Notes under the pieces: model-generated
Told to the model about the DNA's origin: nothing
What the model saw: the letters and a program-made list of their open reading frames with translations, nothing else
Databases searched by the model: none
Part shown: piece by piece, positions 53,825 through 63,231 of the stretch
How the letters are laid out: every line of letters begins with the position of its first letter
Position numbering within the stretch: position 1 is the stretch's first letter
DNA from: Clostridiales bacterium mt11
GTDB taxonomy: Bacteria > Bacillota > Clostridia > Tissierellales > Tepidimicrobiaceae
Direction: 5' to 3'
NCBI GenBank assembly: GCA_001282665.1
Contig: LN874945.1
Location: 1-64,000 of the forward strand
Length of the DNA stretch: 64,000 nucleotides
Position numbers and translations under genes: made by a program

Positions 53825-55099
53825 ATGCTTGATATCAGGCGAATAAGGAAAAACCCAGAAGAAGTAGTAAAAGCCTTAGAAAAGAGACACGGTAATTTTC
53901 CTATTGATGAGGTATTAAAATTAGATGAAAAAAGAAGAAATATATTAACTGAAGTAGAAGATATGAAGGCTAGACAAAATTCTGTATCAAAGGAAATTCC
54001 GAAGTTAAAGAAGGAAGGAAAAGATACAGCCTCATTATTAACGGAGATGAGGGAGTTATCGGATAAAATAAAGGAACTAGATGCAGAGGTAAAAGAAATA
54101 GATATTAAATTAAGAGAAAACTTGCTTAAAATTCCAAATACTCCTCATGAATCCGTAGTAGAAGGAAAAGGCGATGAGGACAATGTGGAGATAAGAAAAT
54201 GGAGTGAACCTACTGAGTTTAATTTTGAACCTAAAGCTCATTGGGATTTAGGTGTGGATTTAAACATTTTAGACTTTGAAAGGGCTTCAAAGTTGACAGG
54301 AGCAAGGTTTTCTTTATTTAAAGGATTAGGTGCAAAGCTTGAAAGAGCATTAGTTAATTTTATGCTTGATTTACACACTACTGAACATGGATTTACAGAA
54401 ATGGCTACACCATTTATGGTAAATAGGGATAGTATGATAGGCACAGGACAGCTACCTAAATTTGAAGAGGATATGTTCCATATTCCTAGTAAGGACTATT
54501 TTTTAGTTCCTACTGCAGAAGTTCCTCTTACCAATGTCTATAGGGATGAAATACTAGATGAAGAAATGCTTCCAATCTATTTTACCGCTTATACCCCTTG
54601 TTTTAGACAAGAAGCAGGTTCTGCTGGTAGAGATACTAGAGGACTTATTAGGAACCATCAATTTGATAAAGTAGAATTGGTTAAGTTCTCATTACCAGAA
54701 AACTCTTATGATGAATTAGATAAGCTTACAAATAGCGCAGAGGAAGTTCTACAGAAATTAGGATTACCCTATAGGGTGGTAATGTTGAGCACTGGAGATT
54801 TAGGATTTTCTTCAGCTAAAACTTATGATTTAGAGGTTTGGATGCCAAGCTATGGTAGATACGTGGAGATTTCATCTTGCAGTAATTTTGAAGACTTCCA
54901 AGCAAGACGTGCAAATATAAGGTTTAGAAGAAAAGACAATAAAAAGCTAGAGTATGTTCATACATTAAATGGTTCAGGATTAGCTGTAGGCAGGACTTTA
55001 GCAGCTATTTTAGAGAATTATCAAGATGAAGATGGCAGTATAGTAATACCAGAGGCTTTAAGACCATATATAGGCGGATTGACAAGAGTAAGTAAATAG
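53825..55099 (+). CDS. serS: Seryl-tRNA synthetase
   Basis: This class II synthetase of 424 aa has an N-terminal coiled-coil arm (about residues 30-100) for the tRNA-Ser long arm and motif 2/3 regions YTPCFRQEAGSAGRDTRGLIRNHQF and LNGSGLAVGRTLAAILENYQ. ATG 53825 (MLDIRRIRK) is preferred, with TAGGAGTG upstream; a GTG at 53816 overlaps that site. Regulated by the T-box in its leader. Confidence 0.96.
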   Translation: MLDIRRIRKNPEEVVKALEKRHGNFPIDEVLKLDEKRRNILTEVEDMKARQNSVSKEIPKLKKEGKDTASLLTEMRELSDKIKELDAEVKEIDIKLRENLLKIPNTPHESVVEGKGDEDNVEIRKWSEPTEFNFEPKAHWDLGVDLNILDFERASKLTGARFSLFKGLGAKLERALVNFMLDLHTTEHGFTEMATPFMVNRDSMIGTGQLPKFEEDMFHIPSKDYFLVPTAEVPLTNVYRDEILDEEMLPIYFTAYTPCFRQEAGSAGRDTRGLIRNHQFDKVELVKFSLPENSYDELDKLTNSAEEVLQKLGLPYRVVMLSTGDLGFSSAKTYDLEVWMPSYGRYVEISSCSNFEDFQARRANIRFRRKDNKKLEYVHTLNGSGLAVGRTLAAILENYQDEDGSIVIPEALRPYIGGLTRVSK

Positions 55100-55124
55100 A
55101 ATATGACTTATTATAAAAGACTAA

Positions 55125-55155
55125 TCTTTAAGATTAGTCTTTTTTGTATTGACTA
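55125..55155 (+). terminator. Terminator after serS
   Basis: AGACTAATCT (55128-55137) pairs with AGATTAGTCT (55141-55150), extended by A and T tracts on both sides. Confidence 0.85.
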
Positions 55156-55219
55156 AGGAATTATATTATTTAAATATAGATATATAATAGTAATATAGTA
55201 AATTTTAGGAGGTGTTTTA

Positions 55220-56716
55220 TTGAAAAATAGAAGGCGTATATACGTTATTTTAATATTCCTATTGGTATTTACTGTAATGGGATGTAATTTAGGAATAAAG
55301 AAATCTTCTACATTAATAACTGATGACTACAATGGAATAGACTTAGATAAAATCGATTACTACAGGATAGAAGTCGATTTTGAGCCTGACAATAGATCCT
55401 ATTCAGCTAATCAAAAAGTTACCTATGTAAATAACACAAAAGATGAATTAAATGAAATATATTTTCATATATATCCTAATGTATATAAATCCGTAGAAAC
55501 TGCTCCTATTTTGTTTGACAATACTACAATATCAAAAGAGGAATATGTAACAGGCGATATGGAGATAGAGGATATATCTATAAATAAAAACAAAGCCGAT
55601 TTTCAAATAAAAGGTATCGGAGGTAGTATTCTAAAAATAAATTTACCAAGTCCTTTAAAACCTAATGAAAAGGCGGAAGTATATTTAAAATATAATGTAG
55701 AACTTCCTTTAAATATAGATAGGTTTGGATATGGGAAAAAAGTATTCAATTTTGGTAACTGGTACCCTATAGCCTGTGTATACGATGAATCCGGATGGAA
55801 CTTAGATCCTTATTATAGTATGGGAGATCCTTTTTACAGCAACACCAGCAATTATCATGTAACTATAACCACACCTAAAGATATAGTAGTTGCAGCTAGT
55901 GGCAATATTGTTTCTGAAAGAAGGAAGAAGGATAAAAAGATATATGATATTGAAGGAAAACTCATAAGGGATTTTGCATGGGTAGCTAGTAGTAATTTCA
56001 TAATAAAGGAAAAAGAAATAGACGGCACGACAGTAAAATTATATGCTTTAGATGATGAACCTACTATGATGGATTTTGCTTCTCAGGTAGGAGTAGATAG
56101 TATAAAAATATTTAATAGATTGTTTGGTAAATATCCTTATGGTCAGTACTCCATAGTCATGACTGAATTTCCTACAGGTATGGAGTATCCAAGTATAGTT
56201 TTTATAAATAATGAATATTTTAATTCAAATTCCAAGGATTCGTTGGAAAATGTAATCGTCCATGAAACAGCCCATCAATGGTGGTATGGAGTAGTTGGAA
56301 ATAATCAAATAGATGAAGCATGGTTAGACGAATCCCTTGCTACTTATTCTGAAGTAATCTATATATCTGAAAAATATGGAGAAGGTGAAGGGAAAAATTT
56401 TTATAGCTATTCTTGTGAGATGAGTTATGAATATGGGGAACCTCTTTTGACTGGGGACAAAATAGTAAATAAGCCGCTAAGTGAGTTTAAAAGTTGGGAA
56501 GAATATGGATTGCTGGTATATGTAAAGGGGGCTATGTTCATAAACGATATAAAAGAGGACTTTGGTATGGAAGCATTATATGATATACTAAATAGATATT
56601 ATAATACATATAAATTTTATAATGGAACTACAGATGGATTTATTAAAGTTTGTGAAGAGGTAACTGGTACATCATTTGAGAAAAGGGCAGATAAATGGAT
56701 TTACGATAGAAATTGA
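55220..56716 (+). CDS. M1-family zinc metallopeptidase lipoprotein
   Basis: This 498-aa protein has a signal peptide and lipobox VMGC (Cys22). An N-terminal beta domain is followed by a gluzincin domain with H348-E349-x-x-H352 and Glu371 (the HExxH-x18-E zinc site), and the exopeptidase-like motif MEYPSIVFIN in place of classic GxMEN. It lies outside the membrane and probably trims peptides. The start is TTG 55220 with AGGAGG upstream. It is shorter than full aminopeptidase N proteins, as is common for clostridial M1 members. Confidence 0.85.
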   Translation: MKNRRRIYVILIFLLVFTVMGCNLGIKKSSTLITDDYNGIDLDKIDYYRIEVDFEPDNRSYSANQKVTYVNNTKDELNEIYFHIYPNVYKSVETAPILFDNTTISKEEYVTGDMEIEDISINKNKADFQIKGIGGSILKINLPSPLKPNEKAEVYLKYNVELPLNIDRFGYGKKVFNFGNWYPIACVYDESGWNLDPYYSMGDPFYSNTSNYHVTITTPKDIVVAASGNIVSERRKKDKKIYDIEGKLIRDFAWVASSNFIIKEKEIDGTTVKLYALDDEPTMMDFASQVGVDSIKIFNRLFGKYPYGQYSIVMTEFPTGMEYPSIVFINNEYFNSNSKDSLENVIVHETAHQWWYGVVGNNQIDEAWLDESLATYSEVIYISEKYGEGEGKNFYSYSCEMSYEYGEPLLTGDKIVNKPLSEFKSWEEYGLLVYVKGAMFINDIKEDFGMEALYDILNRYYNTYKFYNGTTDGFIKVCEEVTGTSFEKRADKWIYDRN

Positions 56717-56747
56717 AATGTGAGGGTGATTACCCTCAATTTCAATT
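56711..56747. terminator. Bidirectional terminator between M1 peptidase and small CDS
   Basis: AATTGAAATGTGAGGGT (56711-56727) pairs with 56732-56747 with one bulged base. It overlaps the end of the peptidase gene and reaches the stop codon of the small minus-strand gene. Confidence 0.7.
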
Positions 56748-56869
56748 TAAAACCTTCTATTTCCGCAACCACATCCCATTCCGCCAAAAAGTACTATCAA
56801 CAATAAGAAGAAAAATAGTAAACTAGAGTTTTCTCCACCACAAAAATTACATCTTTGTAAATCAGCCAT
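56747..56869 (-). CDS. 40-aa cysteine/glycine-rich single-span membrane protein
   Basis: A minus-strand frame from ATG 56869 to TAA 56747 has a very good ribosome site (AAAGGAGG, 7-8 nt upstream). The product begins ADLQRCNFCGGENSS, continues with one strongly hydrophobic span (SLLFFFLLLIVLFGGMG) and ends in CGCGNRRF. The C-x-x-C pair and the glycine/cysteine end recall small sporulation-associated membrane peptides, but I cannot assign a family. It is below common gene-caller length limits. Confidence 0.68.
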   Translation of the reverse strand: MADLQRCNFCGGENSSLLFFFLLLIVLFGGMGCGCGNRRF

Positions 56870-57006
56870 ACTAAAACCTCCTTTAGTAATTTTGTTTTGC
56901 CTAATATAGTATATAGACTTAAATGTGTATTTGTTACTATTAATATTTCAATTTATCTTTCTGTAATTCCAATCTATCAAATTAAGTTAAATGGGGGACA
57001 ATTGAT

Positions 57007-58209
57007 ATGAGAAGGAAACTTGACAGGATTTTATTTTTGTTTTTATTATTTACACTAACATTTAGCAATATAACATTTGCAGCAATAGGAGTTGAAGATG
57101 AAGTATCCGCATATTTAATTGGAGATTTTGAAACAGGAGAAATATTGGAAGAATACAATATATATAAGCCTGTAGAAATTGCTAGTATTACTAAATTAAT
57201 GTCTTATTTAATCGTTATGGAGGATGTGCATAAGGGGATAATCTCCTTAGAAGATATGGTCTACATAGATCAAGATACTGCTAATATTAAAGGTTCTAGT
57301 TTAGAATTACAAGAAGGTGAGTCCTTTACAGTGGAGGAACTTTTAAAAGGGGTTTTGGTGGTTTCAGCTAATGATGCTACCTATGCTCTTTCTAAATATA
57401 TAGCAGGCACAGAAAAATCCTTTGTTGAGAGAATGAACAAAAAGGCTAAAGATATAGGGCTAGAAACTACGGTGTATTTTAACTCCACAGGATTGCCAGA
57501 AGGCGATGTACAAAACATGATGAGCCCTAAGGATATATTTGATCTATCCAGATATATAATAAATAGATATCCAGAAATTTTATCCATTACGACTATTCCC
57601 TATATAGAAGTACCTAGTAGGAATTACAGAGAGGAAAATACAAATCCTCTGCTAAATGAGATTAAGGGTGTAGATGGACTTAAAACTGGATTTACAAATA
57701 AAGCTGGCTATTGTCTAGTGTCTACTATAGAAGTTAATGGAGAGACTACATTGGACGAAGATTTCAGATTAATAGGCATAGTAATGGGAACGAAAAGTGA
57801 AGAGAAGAGGAAAGAATTAGGTAAAGCAGTACTCCAATATGGATTAGATAATTATTCTAAAAAGATATTAGCTAATAAAAACATACCAATGGATACTATT
57901 TATATACCTAAATCTAAAGATAAGGAAATAGAAGTTTATCCTGAAAGAAATTTTAGTACTATGGCTAAAAGTGGGGATATTTTAGATGTAAATATTATTA
58001 TTGATGAGGAAATTAAACTTCCATTAAAGGAGTTAGATAAAATAGGGAAGGCATTTATATTAAAAAATGATAAAGTGATAGATGAAATGGATTTAGTAGT
58101 TCATCAAGATGTAAAAAAGGAAAGTCTACTCAAGACAATAACTAGAAATATTAGAGAATTTTTATCCTTCTTATTCTCCAAAGTAACGGGAGATAAATGG
58201 CTAGGTTGA
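57007..58209 (+). CDS. dacF: D-alanyl-D-alanine carboxypeptidase (PBP5/DacF type)
   Basis: This 400-aa serine peptidase has a signal peptide (about residues 1-26) and the penicillin-binding motifs S60-I-T-K63, S120-A-N122 and K226-T-G228. A C-terminal PBP5-like beta domain and an amphipathic anchor near the end (TITRNIREFLSFLFSKV) follow. It removes the terminal D-Ala from peptidoglycan stem peptides. The subtype (vegetative DacA or sporulation DacF/DacB) is uncertain, so the symbol is tentative. Confidence 0.88.
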   Translation: MRRKLDRILFLFLLFTLTFSNITFAAIGVEDEVSAYLIGDFETGEILEEYNIYKPVEIASITKLMSYLIVMEDVHKGIISLEDMVYIDQDTANIKGSSLELQEGESFTVEELLKGVLVVSANDATYALSKYIAGTEKSFVERMNKKAKDIGLETTVYFNSTGLPEGDVQNMMSPKDIFDLSRYIINRYPEILSITTIPYIEVPSRNYREENTNPLLNEIKGVDGLKTGFTNKAGYCLVSTIEVNGETTLDEDFRLIGIVMGTKSEEKRKELGKAVLQYGLDNYSKKILANKNIPMDTIYIPKSKDKEIEVYPERNFSTMAKSGDILDVNIIIDEEIKLPLKELDKIGKAFILKNDKVIDEMDLVVHQDVKKESLLKTITRNIREFLSFLFSKVTGDKWLG

Positions 58210-58224
58210 AAGGAAATATTTGAA

Positions 58225-58253
58225 TTGACAAATATTAAAATTTGATGTAAAAT
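58225..58253 (+). promoter_or_regulatory. Promoter of tRNA-Arg/tadA/tRNA-Ser
   Basis: TTGACA (58225-58230), 17-nt spacer, TAAAAT (58248-58253) with an extended TG at 58246-58247. It starts 24 nt before the tRNA. Confidence 0.85.
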
Positions 58254-58276
58254 ATATCAATGTGGATATCTATTGT

Positions 58277-58353
58277 GCATCCGTAGCTCAGCAGGATAGA
58301 GCAGCGCCCTCCTAAGGCGTGTGTCGGGGGTTCGATTCCTCTCGGGTGCACCA
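58277..58353 (+). tRNA. tRNA-Arg (CCT)
   Basis: A 77-nt cloverleaf with encoded CCA. The acceptor GCATCCG pairs with CGGGTGC, the anticodon stem is GCGCC/GGCGT and the loop CTCCTAA gives anticodon CCT. Confidence 0.94.
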
Positions 58354-58374
58354 TATTTGTTTTGGTGATATATT

Positions 58375-58824
58375 ATGGATGAAAAGTATATGAGACTAGC
58401 ATTAGAAGAAGCATATAAAGCTTTTAGCACCTATGAAGTACCAGTAGGTGCTGTTATTGTTAATAATGGGAAAGTAATTGGAAGAGGGTATAATAAAAGG
58501 GAGACCTTAAAGGACCCAACTGCCCATGCAGAGATGATTGCTATAAAAGAAGCCAGCCAATACTTAGGTGGATGGAGGCTATTAAACTCCATTATGTATG
58601 TGACTATAGAGCCTTGTAGCATGTGTGCAGGGGCGATAATCAATTCACGAATAGATAGAGTGGTAATAGGAGCAAAGGACCCTAAGATGGGCTGCTGTGG
58701 CTCCATAATCAATTTAGTAGATAATCCTAGTTTCAATCACAGGGTTGATATTACTTTTGGAATATTAGAAGAAGAATGTTCACAAATAATGAAGGATTTT
58801 TTTAAAAAGCTCAGAAATAGATAA
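58375..58824 (+). CDS. tadA: tRNA adenosine(34) deaminase TadA
   Basis: This 149-aa cytidine-deaminase-fold enzyme has zinc ligands His51 (H-A-E, catalytic Glu53) and Cys81, Cys84 (PCSMC). It converts A34 to inosine in tRNA-Arg(ACG). It lies 21 nt after a tRNA-Arg and 1 nt before a tRNA-Ser; the tRNA-Arg here is CCT, so not its substrate. The ATG at 58375 follows a GGTGAT-type site. Confidence 0.92.
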   Translation: MDEKYMRLALEEAYKAFSTYEVPVGAVIVNNGKVIGRGYNKRETLKDPTAHAEMIAIKEASQYLGGWRLLNSIMYVTIEPCSMCAGAIINSRIDRVVIGAKDPKMGCCGSIINLVDNPSFNHRVDITFGILEEECSQIMKDFFKKLRNR

Positions 58825-58825
58825 T

Positions 58826-58917
58826 GGAGAGATGTCCGAGTGGTTGAAGGTGGTGGTCTCGAAAACCATTGTACAGGACATCCTGTACCGAGGGTTCGAA
58901 TCCCTCTCTCTCCGCCA
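58826..58917 (+). tRNA. tRNA-Ser (CGA)
   Basis: A 92-nt tRNA with encoded CCA and a long variable arm (GTACAGGACATCCTGTAC). The acceptor GGAGAGA pairs with TCTCTCC, the anticodon stem is GTGGT/ACCAT and the loop CTCGAAA gives anticodon CGA. Confidence 0.94.
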
Positions 58918-58930
58918 TGATATTTTGTTT

Positions 58931-59107
58931 ATGAGAACAACGCTTGCCGAAATAACAATAGCAAAACACTGTATTGTAGCAAGAACAGAAATGATTTTGT
59001 TACAGAGTGAATTTGACAAGTTAATCATAGAAAGTGGTATGAAAATGTCACTGATTGAAAAATTAAAGAAGAATTTATATATAAAAATTGAATATAATTT
59101 CACCTAA
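58931..59107 (+). CDS. Possible small Spo0E-like peptide
   Basis: A short frame after tRNA-Ser encodes up to 58 aa; an internal ATG at 58991 would give 38 aa (MILLQSEFDKLIIESG...). The spacing of hydrophobic residues recalls Spo0E-like aspartyl-phosphate phosphatases (L-x3-F-D-x-LI-x3-G, then a second helix), but the SQELD motif is not intact and the ribosome site is poor. Low confidence; it may be non-coding. Confidence 0.28.
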   Translation: MRTTLAEITIAKHCIVARTEMILLQSEFDKLIIESGMKMSLIEKLKKNLYIKIEYNFT

Positions 59108-59183
59108 ATTTATTTTGTACGAATCAAACAAAATTTAGCCTTGGACCTATGTCAATATAGTAGACACATTTTCTTGAATAATT

Positions 59184-59999
59184 TTATGCAACCCTCTTAG
59201 ATTTATCTTCCCACTCTTGAGGAGTGATATAGCCCAAAGAGCTATGTATTCTCTCTCTGTTATACCATGACTCTATATATTCAAATATTGCAAGTCTAGC
59301 AGCATCAAAGTCAAAATATTTAACTAGATTAACTTCTTCTTTCTTCAATACTGAGTGAAAGGATTCTATGCAAGCATTGTCATAGGGGTTCCCTTTACCA
59401 CTAAAGGAATGAGCTATTTTGTGGTCTTTAACATATTCTCCGAATTCATAACTTGTATATTGACTTCCTAAGTCACTATGGAGAATTAGGCCTTCCCCAG
59501 GTTTCTGAATTTTATAGGCATTATCTAAAGCTTTTATAGCTAATGTGGTATCTATATTTTTAGACATAGAATATCCAACTATCTTCCTACTATTAAGATC
59601 CATAACGGAGGCAAGATAGCACCAACCATCTTTAATGGTATGAATATATGTAATATCAGTTACCCATTTTTGATTAATGGCAGTTGTAGAGAAGTCTCTA
59701 TTTATTATGTTTTCTCTGCTCTCAATCTTATTTCTTGATGAAAATGGTCTAAACTTCTTACATACTACTGATTTTATGCCTAATTTGTTCATAAGCCTTT
59801 GAGTTCTTTTAAGACTTATAAATATGTTTTTACCTTTTAATTTTTCATATATCTTAGGAGCTCCATATCGACATTTACTAGCTTTATATATATTTAGTAT
59901 TTCTTTTTCTAGAAATCTATTTTCAATGCTCCTTTTACTCTCTTTTTTGTTAAGATGTTTATAATATGAACTTCTAGACACTTTTAAGACTTCACACAT
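59184..59999 (-). CDS. IS3-family transposase OrfB (DDE integrase)
   Basis: The 271-aa open frame carries the HTH_21 region (MCEVLKVSRSSYYKHL) and an rve integrase core: Asp in KWVTDITYIHT, Asp in LILHSDLGSQYTS and Glu in NACIESFHSVLKKE. Translation as OrfAB is expected through a -1 shift at the 7-T/7-A run (60080-60086, minus strand A-AAA-AAG) near the orfA end. The shifted frame then reads through to this ORF without a stop. Confidence 0.9.
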   Translation of the reverse strand: MCEVLKVSRSSYYKHLNKKESKRSIENRFLEKEILNIYKASKCRYGAPKIYEKLKGKNIFISLKRTQRLMNKLGIKSVVCKKFRPFSSRNKIESRENIINRDFSTTAINQKWVTDITYIHTIKDGWCYLASVMDLNSRKIVGYSMSKNIDTTLAIKALDNAYKIQKPGEGLILHSDLGSQYTSYEFGEYVKDHKIAHSFSGKGNPYDNACIESFHSVLKKEEVNLVKYFDFDAARLAIFEYIESWYNRERIHSSLGYITPQEWEDKSKRVA

Positions 60000-60052
60000 T
60001 AGTTTTATGTCATGGATATCCTTATTATCAGTAATGAACTTATATATTGAGC

Positions 60053-60325
60053 TTACTTCTTTGCAAATATGGCCATGGCTTTTTTTAATATTTCGTTTTC
60101 CTCTTCTATCCTAGCCATCTTCTTAAGCATGGCTTGATAATCAGCTTGTGTAATTGTTTTATTATTATCTACTGCTATAGGTTCAGCTTTCTTTACCCAT
60201 GTTAATATAGTGGATTTAGGTAGGCCATATTCACTATTAAGCTCAGCAAGTGTTTTACCGGAATTGTAAAGCTCTACAATGGTATCTTTATATTCTTCTG
60301 TATATCTTTTTGACATTCTAGACAC
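60053..60325 (-). CDS. IS3-family transposase OrfA
   Basis: This 90-aa DNA-binding subunit has an HTH (SKRYTEEYKDTIVELYNSGKT, LPKSTILTWVKK) and a leucine-zipper-like helix (YQAMLKKMARIEEENEILKKAM). The slippery run lies in its last codons (ILKKAM). An ATG at 60316 may be the actual start. Confidence 0.88.
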   Translation of the reverse strand: MSRMSKRYTEEYKDTIVELYNSGKTLAELNSEYGLPKSTILTWVKKAEPIAVDNNKTITQADYQAMLKKMARIEEENEILKKAMAIFAKK

Positions 60326-60388
60326 TTCCTTCCTTTTCTATATTCTATAGTATTCGGAAAATCGTGTCTACAATATTATACTAACATC

Positions 60389-60413
60389 ACCTAGCGTATG
60401 CTAGGTTTTTTTA
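60389..60413 (+). terminator. Terminator displaced by the IS3 insertion
   Basis: ACCTAGC (60389-60395) pairs with GCTAGGT (60400-60406), then T7. It lies directly right of the IS and probably once ended the tRNA-Ser transcript. Confidence 0.75.
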
Positions 60414-60502
60414 TTATGTCCAGCATATTACAAAAATTAACATTAGATTTCCATCTATAAATAATTTAAAATGGGAGGTATGAATAATAAGGAGGCAGTT
60501 GG

Positions 60503-63229
60503 ATGCGTAATAAGGTATATGAAATAGTCGTAGAATTAACAAAGGATAGTTTAAATGAAAATGCTAATTCTGTATATATAAGTGAGCAATTGAATTTAAG
60601 TCGTAATTTAATATTCCAATACTTAAACGAATTGTTTGCAGATGGAAAGCTGGTAAAGATCAACACACGACCTGTAGTTTTCTTTGATATAAAAACAATT
60701 GAGAAAATATATGACATTAAATTGATTAAAACTCAATTTAAGTCTAAAAGCGAACTTGATAAGATGTTGGTTGAAAATAGAGTTTATGATTTTGAGAAGT
60801 TGATTGGATACAATGAAAGTTTAAGTAATGCAGTAAGTCAGTGTAAGGCAATGATATCCTATCCTCCTAACGGGCTTCCAATATTACTATATGGACCTAC
60901 GGGAACGGGGAAAAGCTTTATGGCACAATTAATGTATGAGTATGCTGTAAATAAAGGATTAATCTATGAAGATAAGAAGTTTTTAATTTTAAATTGTAGC
61001 GATTATGCAAATAATCCAGAATTATTAACGGCAAATTTATTTGGTCATAAAAAGGGAGCTTTTACGGGAGCAGATAAGGATAATCTTGGCTTAATTAAAC
61101 TTGCAGAAGGTGGAGTATTATTTTTAGATGAGGTTCATTGTCTAAATGCAGAATGTCAGGAGAAGTTGTTTCTATTTATGGATAAAGGAATTTATCATAT
61201 GGTTGGAGATAATGAAAATTGGTATAAGTCTAATGTACGTCTAATCTTTGCAACTACCGAGAAGCCAAGGGAAGTGTTGTTAAAAACTTTATTAAGACGT
61301 ATCCCCATGAATATAAAGATACCATCTTTAGAGGAACGTGGGATAAACGAACGTTTACAGCTTATACACCATCTATTTGAAGAAGAAGAGAAAAGAATAG
61401 GTAAATCCATCTATATCAGCAATTTGGTATATAATGCCCTTTTAAATTCCAAATTTATTGGAAACATTGGTGGATTAAAAAATATCATCCAAGTAAGCTG
61501 TGCAAATGCACTTTTTATATGTAATAGGGACAACAATCGACTGGAAATACATGATTATAATCTACCTAAAGATTTAATCATCATGAATAAAATTGGAAAC
61601 AAGATGAACATGCACAACAATCAGAAGATGATTCCTATTTGTGATTTGAAAGAATATATAAGCAATGAAAGAGAAATCATAAAATTATACGATTTTATAT
61701 TATCTAAGTTCAAAGATTATAATTCCAATAAAATGTCTTTAGATCAGTTTTTATGTGAAGATATCTCTCGGATTAATCAATATTATGATTATGTGGTATT
61801 TAGTGAGAAAACAGATAATCAATCCAAAAGAGGGTTTATTCAAAATATGCTCCAAAATATATTTGAGATCATATCAAAAAAATATGGTTTCAAATTCAAT
61901 AATAATGAAATCATTGCAATTTCAAGTTATGTTTACGATTATACACAAAAAACATACGAGCTAAATAATTGGAATAATCTTAATGCTAAAGAGATAAAGA
62001 AATTAAATGATTGTTTAAAGGATGTATTGTATCAAGAATATTCTATTGCGTCTGAAGTTATGGAAAGCATCAAAGGAATTTTAGATATAGATTTAGATTT
62101 TATGATGATAAATATTATTACATTAAATATAAAGATGATGAATCATGTAGTCAACTTAAACAAGCGTATAGGAGTTATTATTGCCCATGGATATTCTACT
62201 GCTAGCAGTATTGCAGATTCTGCTAATAAATTATTAGACCAATATATTTTCGATAGTATTGATATGCCGCTATATGTTTCCACACAGACTATCATAAACA
62301 AGCTAAATGATTACCTAAATAAGATAGGAGATTGTGAAGATTTGGTACTCCTTGTAGACATGGGTTCTTTGGAAGAAATATATAAAGGAATAAATGTATC
62401 CATTAATTCAAATATTGGAATTATGAACAATATTACAACTAAATTAGCCCTTGAAATTGGGAATGGAATAAAGAATAATATGCCATTAGATGAAATTTTT
62501 AGAGAGGCTAGTAAGTTTAGTACATGCAATTACCGTATTATAAACAATCGATCAAGGGAAAAGGTAATCTTATGTTCCTGTGCAAGTGGTTTAGGAACGG
62601 CTGAAAAGCTAAAAGAAATAATTGAAAATAGTTTACCTAAGAATATTCCAATTAAGGTATTGACTTATAATTATAATACATTGATTGAAAAGCATTTAAA
62701 TGATAATTTATTTGAGAAATATTGTGTAGTATGTATAGTTGGAACATTGAATCCAAATATTGAAGGAATTAAGTTTATACCCATTGAGGATTTAATAATG
62801 AATCAAACATTGGGTGAATTAAATTATTACTTTGAAGATTATTTGAATCTCGATGAAATAGAAGTTTTTAAGCAAAATATTATAAAGAATTTTAGTCTAT
62901 CAAATATCGTAAATAACCTTACTATATTAAATCCAAATAAATTGTTGGAATATGTGACATCGGCAATAGATAGATTACAAGAACTACTTCATATCAAATT
63001 AAATAATAATACATGTGTTGGATTATATATTCATATTTGCTGTTTAATAGAAAGACTTGTCAAGAGGGAAGCAATTGATAATTATGTAGATATCGAAGAA
63101 TTTAAAGAAAATCAATTAGAATTTATTAAAGATGTAAAAGAGGCATTTAGCGTCGTCGAAAAATATTATAGCGTCGAAATAACCATAGAAGAGATAGCAT
63201 ATATTTACGATTATATTGAAAATAGCTAG
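60503..63229 (+). CDS. LevR-type sigma-54-dependent activator with PRD and PTS-like domains
   Basis: The 908-aa protein has an N-terminal HTH (NSVYISEQLNLSRNLIFQYL) and a sigma-54 AAA+ domain with Walker A GPTGTGKS (131-138), the sigma-54-contacting GAFTGA (185-190) and Walker B VLFLDE (205-210). A PRD follows, then an EIIA-Man-like region (GVIIAHGYSTASSIAD), an EIIB-like region (VILCSCASGLGTAEKL) and a second PRD at the end. Such activators are switched by PTS phosphorylation on PRD histidines. The downstream operon has a perfect sigma-54 promoter, its expected target. Confidence 0.9.
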   Translation: MRNKVYEIVVELTKDSLNENANSVYISEQLNLSRNLIFQYLNELFADGKLVKINTRPVVFFDIKTIEKIYDIKLIKTQFKSKSELDKMLVENRVYDFEKLIGYNESLSNAVSQCKAMISYPPNGLPILLYGPTGTGKSFMAQLMYEYAVNKGLIYEDKKFLILNCSDYANNPELLTANLFGHKKGAFTGADKDNLGLIKLAEGGVLFLDEVHCLNAECQEKLFLFMDKGIYHMVGDNENWYKSNVRLIFATTEKPREVLLKTLLRRIPMNIKIPSLEERGINERLQLIHHLFEEEEKRIGKSIYISNLVYNALLNSKFIGNIGGLKNIIQVSCANALFICNRDNNRLEIHDYNLPKDLIIMNKIGNKMNMHNNQKMIPICDLKEYISNEREIIKLYDFILSKFKDYNSNKMSLDQFLCEDISRINQYYDYVVFSEKTDNQSKRGFIQNMLQNIFEIISKKYGFKFNNNEIIAISSYVYDYTQKTYELNNWNNLNAKEIKKLNDCLKDVLYQEYSIASEVMESIKGILDIDLDFMMINIITLNIKMMNHVVNLNKRIGVIIAHGYSTASSIADSANKLLDQYIFDSIDMPLYVSTQTIINKLNDYLNKIGDCEDLVLLVDMGSLEEIYKGINVSINSNIGIMNNITTKLALEIGNGIKNNMPLDEIFREASKFSTCNYRIINNRSREKVILCSCASGLGTAEKLKEIIENSLPKNIPIKVLTYNYNTLIEKHLNDNLFEKYCVVCIVGTLNPNIEGIKFIPIEDLIMNQTLGELNYYFEDYLNLDEIEVFKQNIIKNFSLSNIVNNLTILNPNKLLEYVTSAIDRLQELLHIKLNNNTCVGLYIHICCLIERLVKREAIDNYVDIEEFKENQLEFIKDVKEAFSVVEKYYSVEITIEEIAYIYDYIENS

Positions 63230-63231
63230 TA

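Larger units (their letters stand above)
59150..60380 (-). mobile_element. IS3-family insertion sequence
   Basis: The 1231-bp element has imperfect terminal repeats: left TGTCAATATAGTAGACAC, right read inward TATAATATTGTAGACAC. It is bordered by a 3-bp direct repeat CTA (59147-59149 and 60381-60383). It encodes OrfA and OrfB on the minus strand with a frameshift site. Both frames are open, so it looks active. It separates the tRNA-Ser transcript from the terminator at 60389. Confidence 0.85.

Noticed and set aside
58832..58930. Protein-coding start overlapping tRNA-Ser
   Set aside because: The frame begins inside the tRNA gene and reads through it; only the portion after the tRNA could be coding, and that is listed with low confidence.
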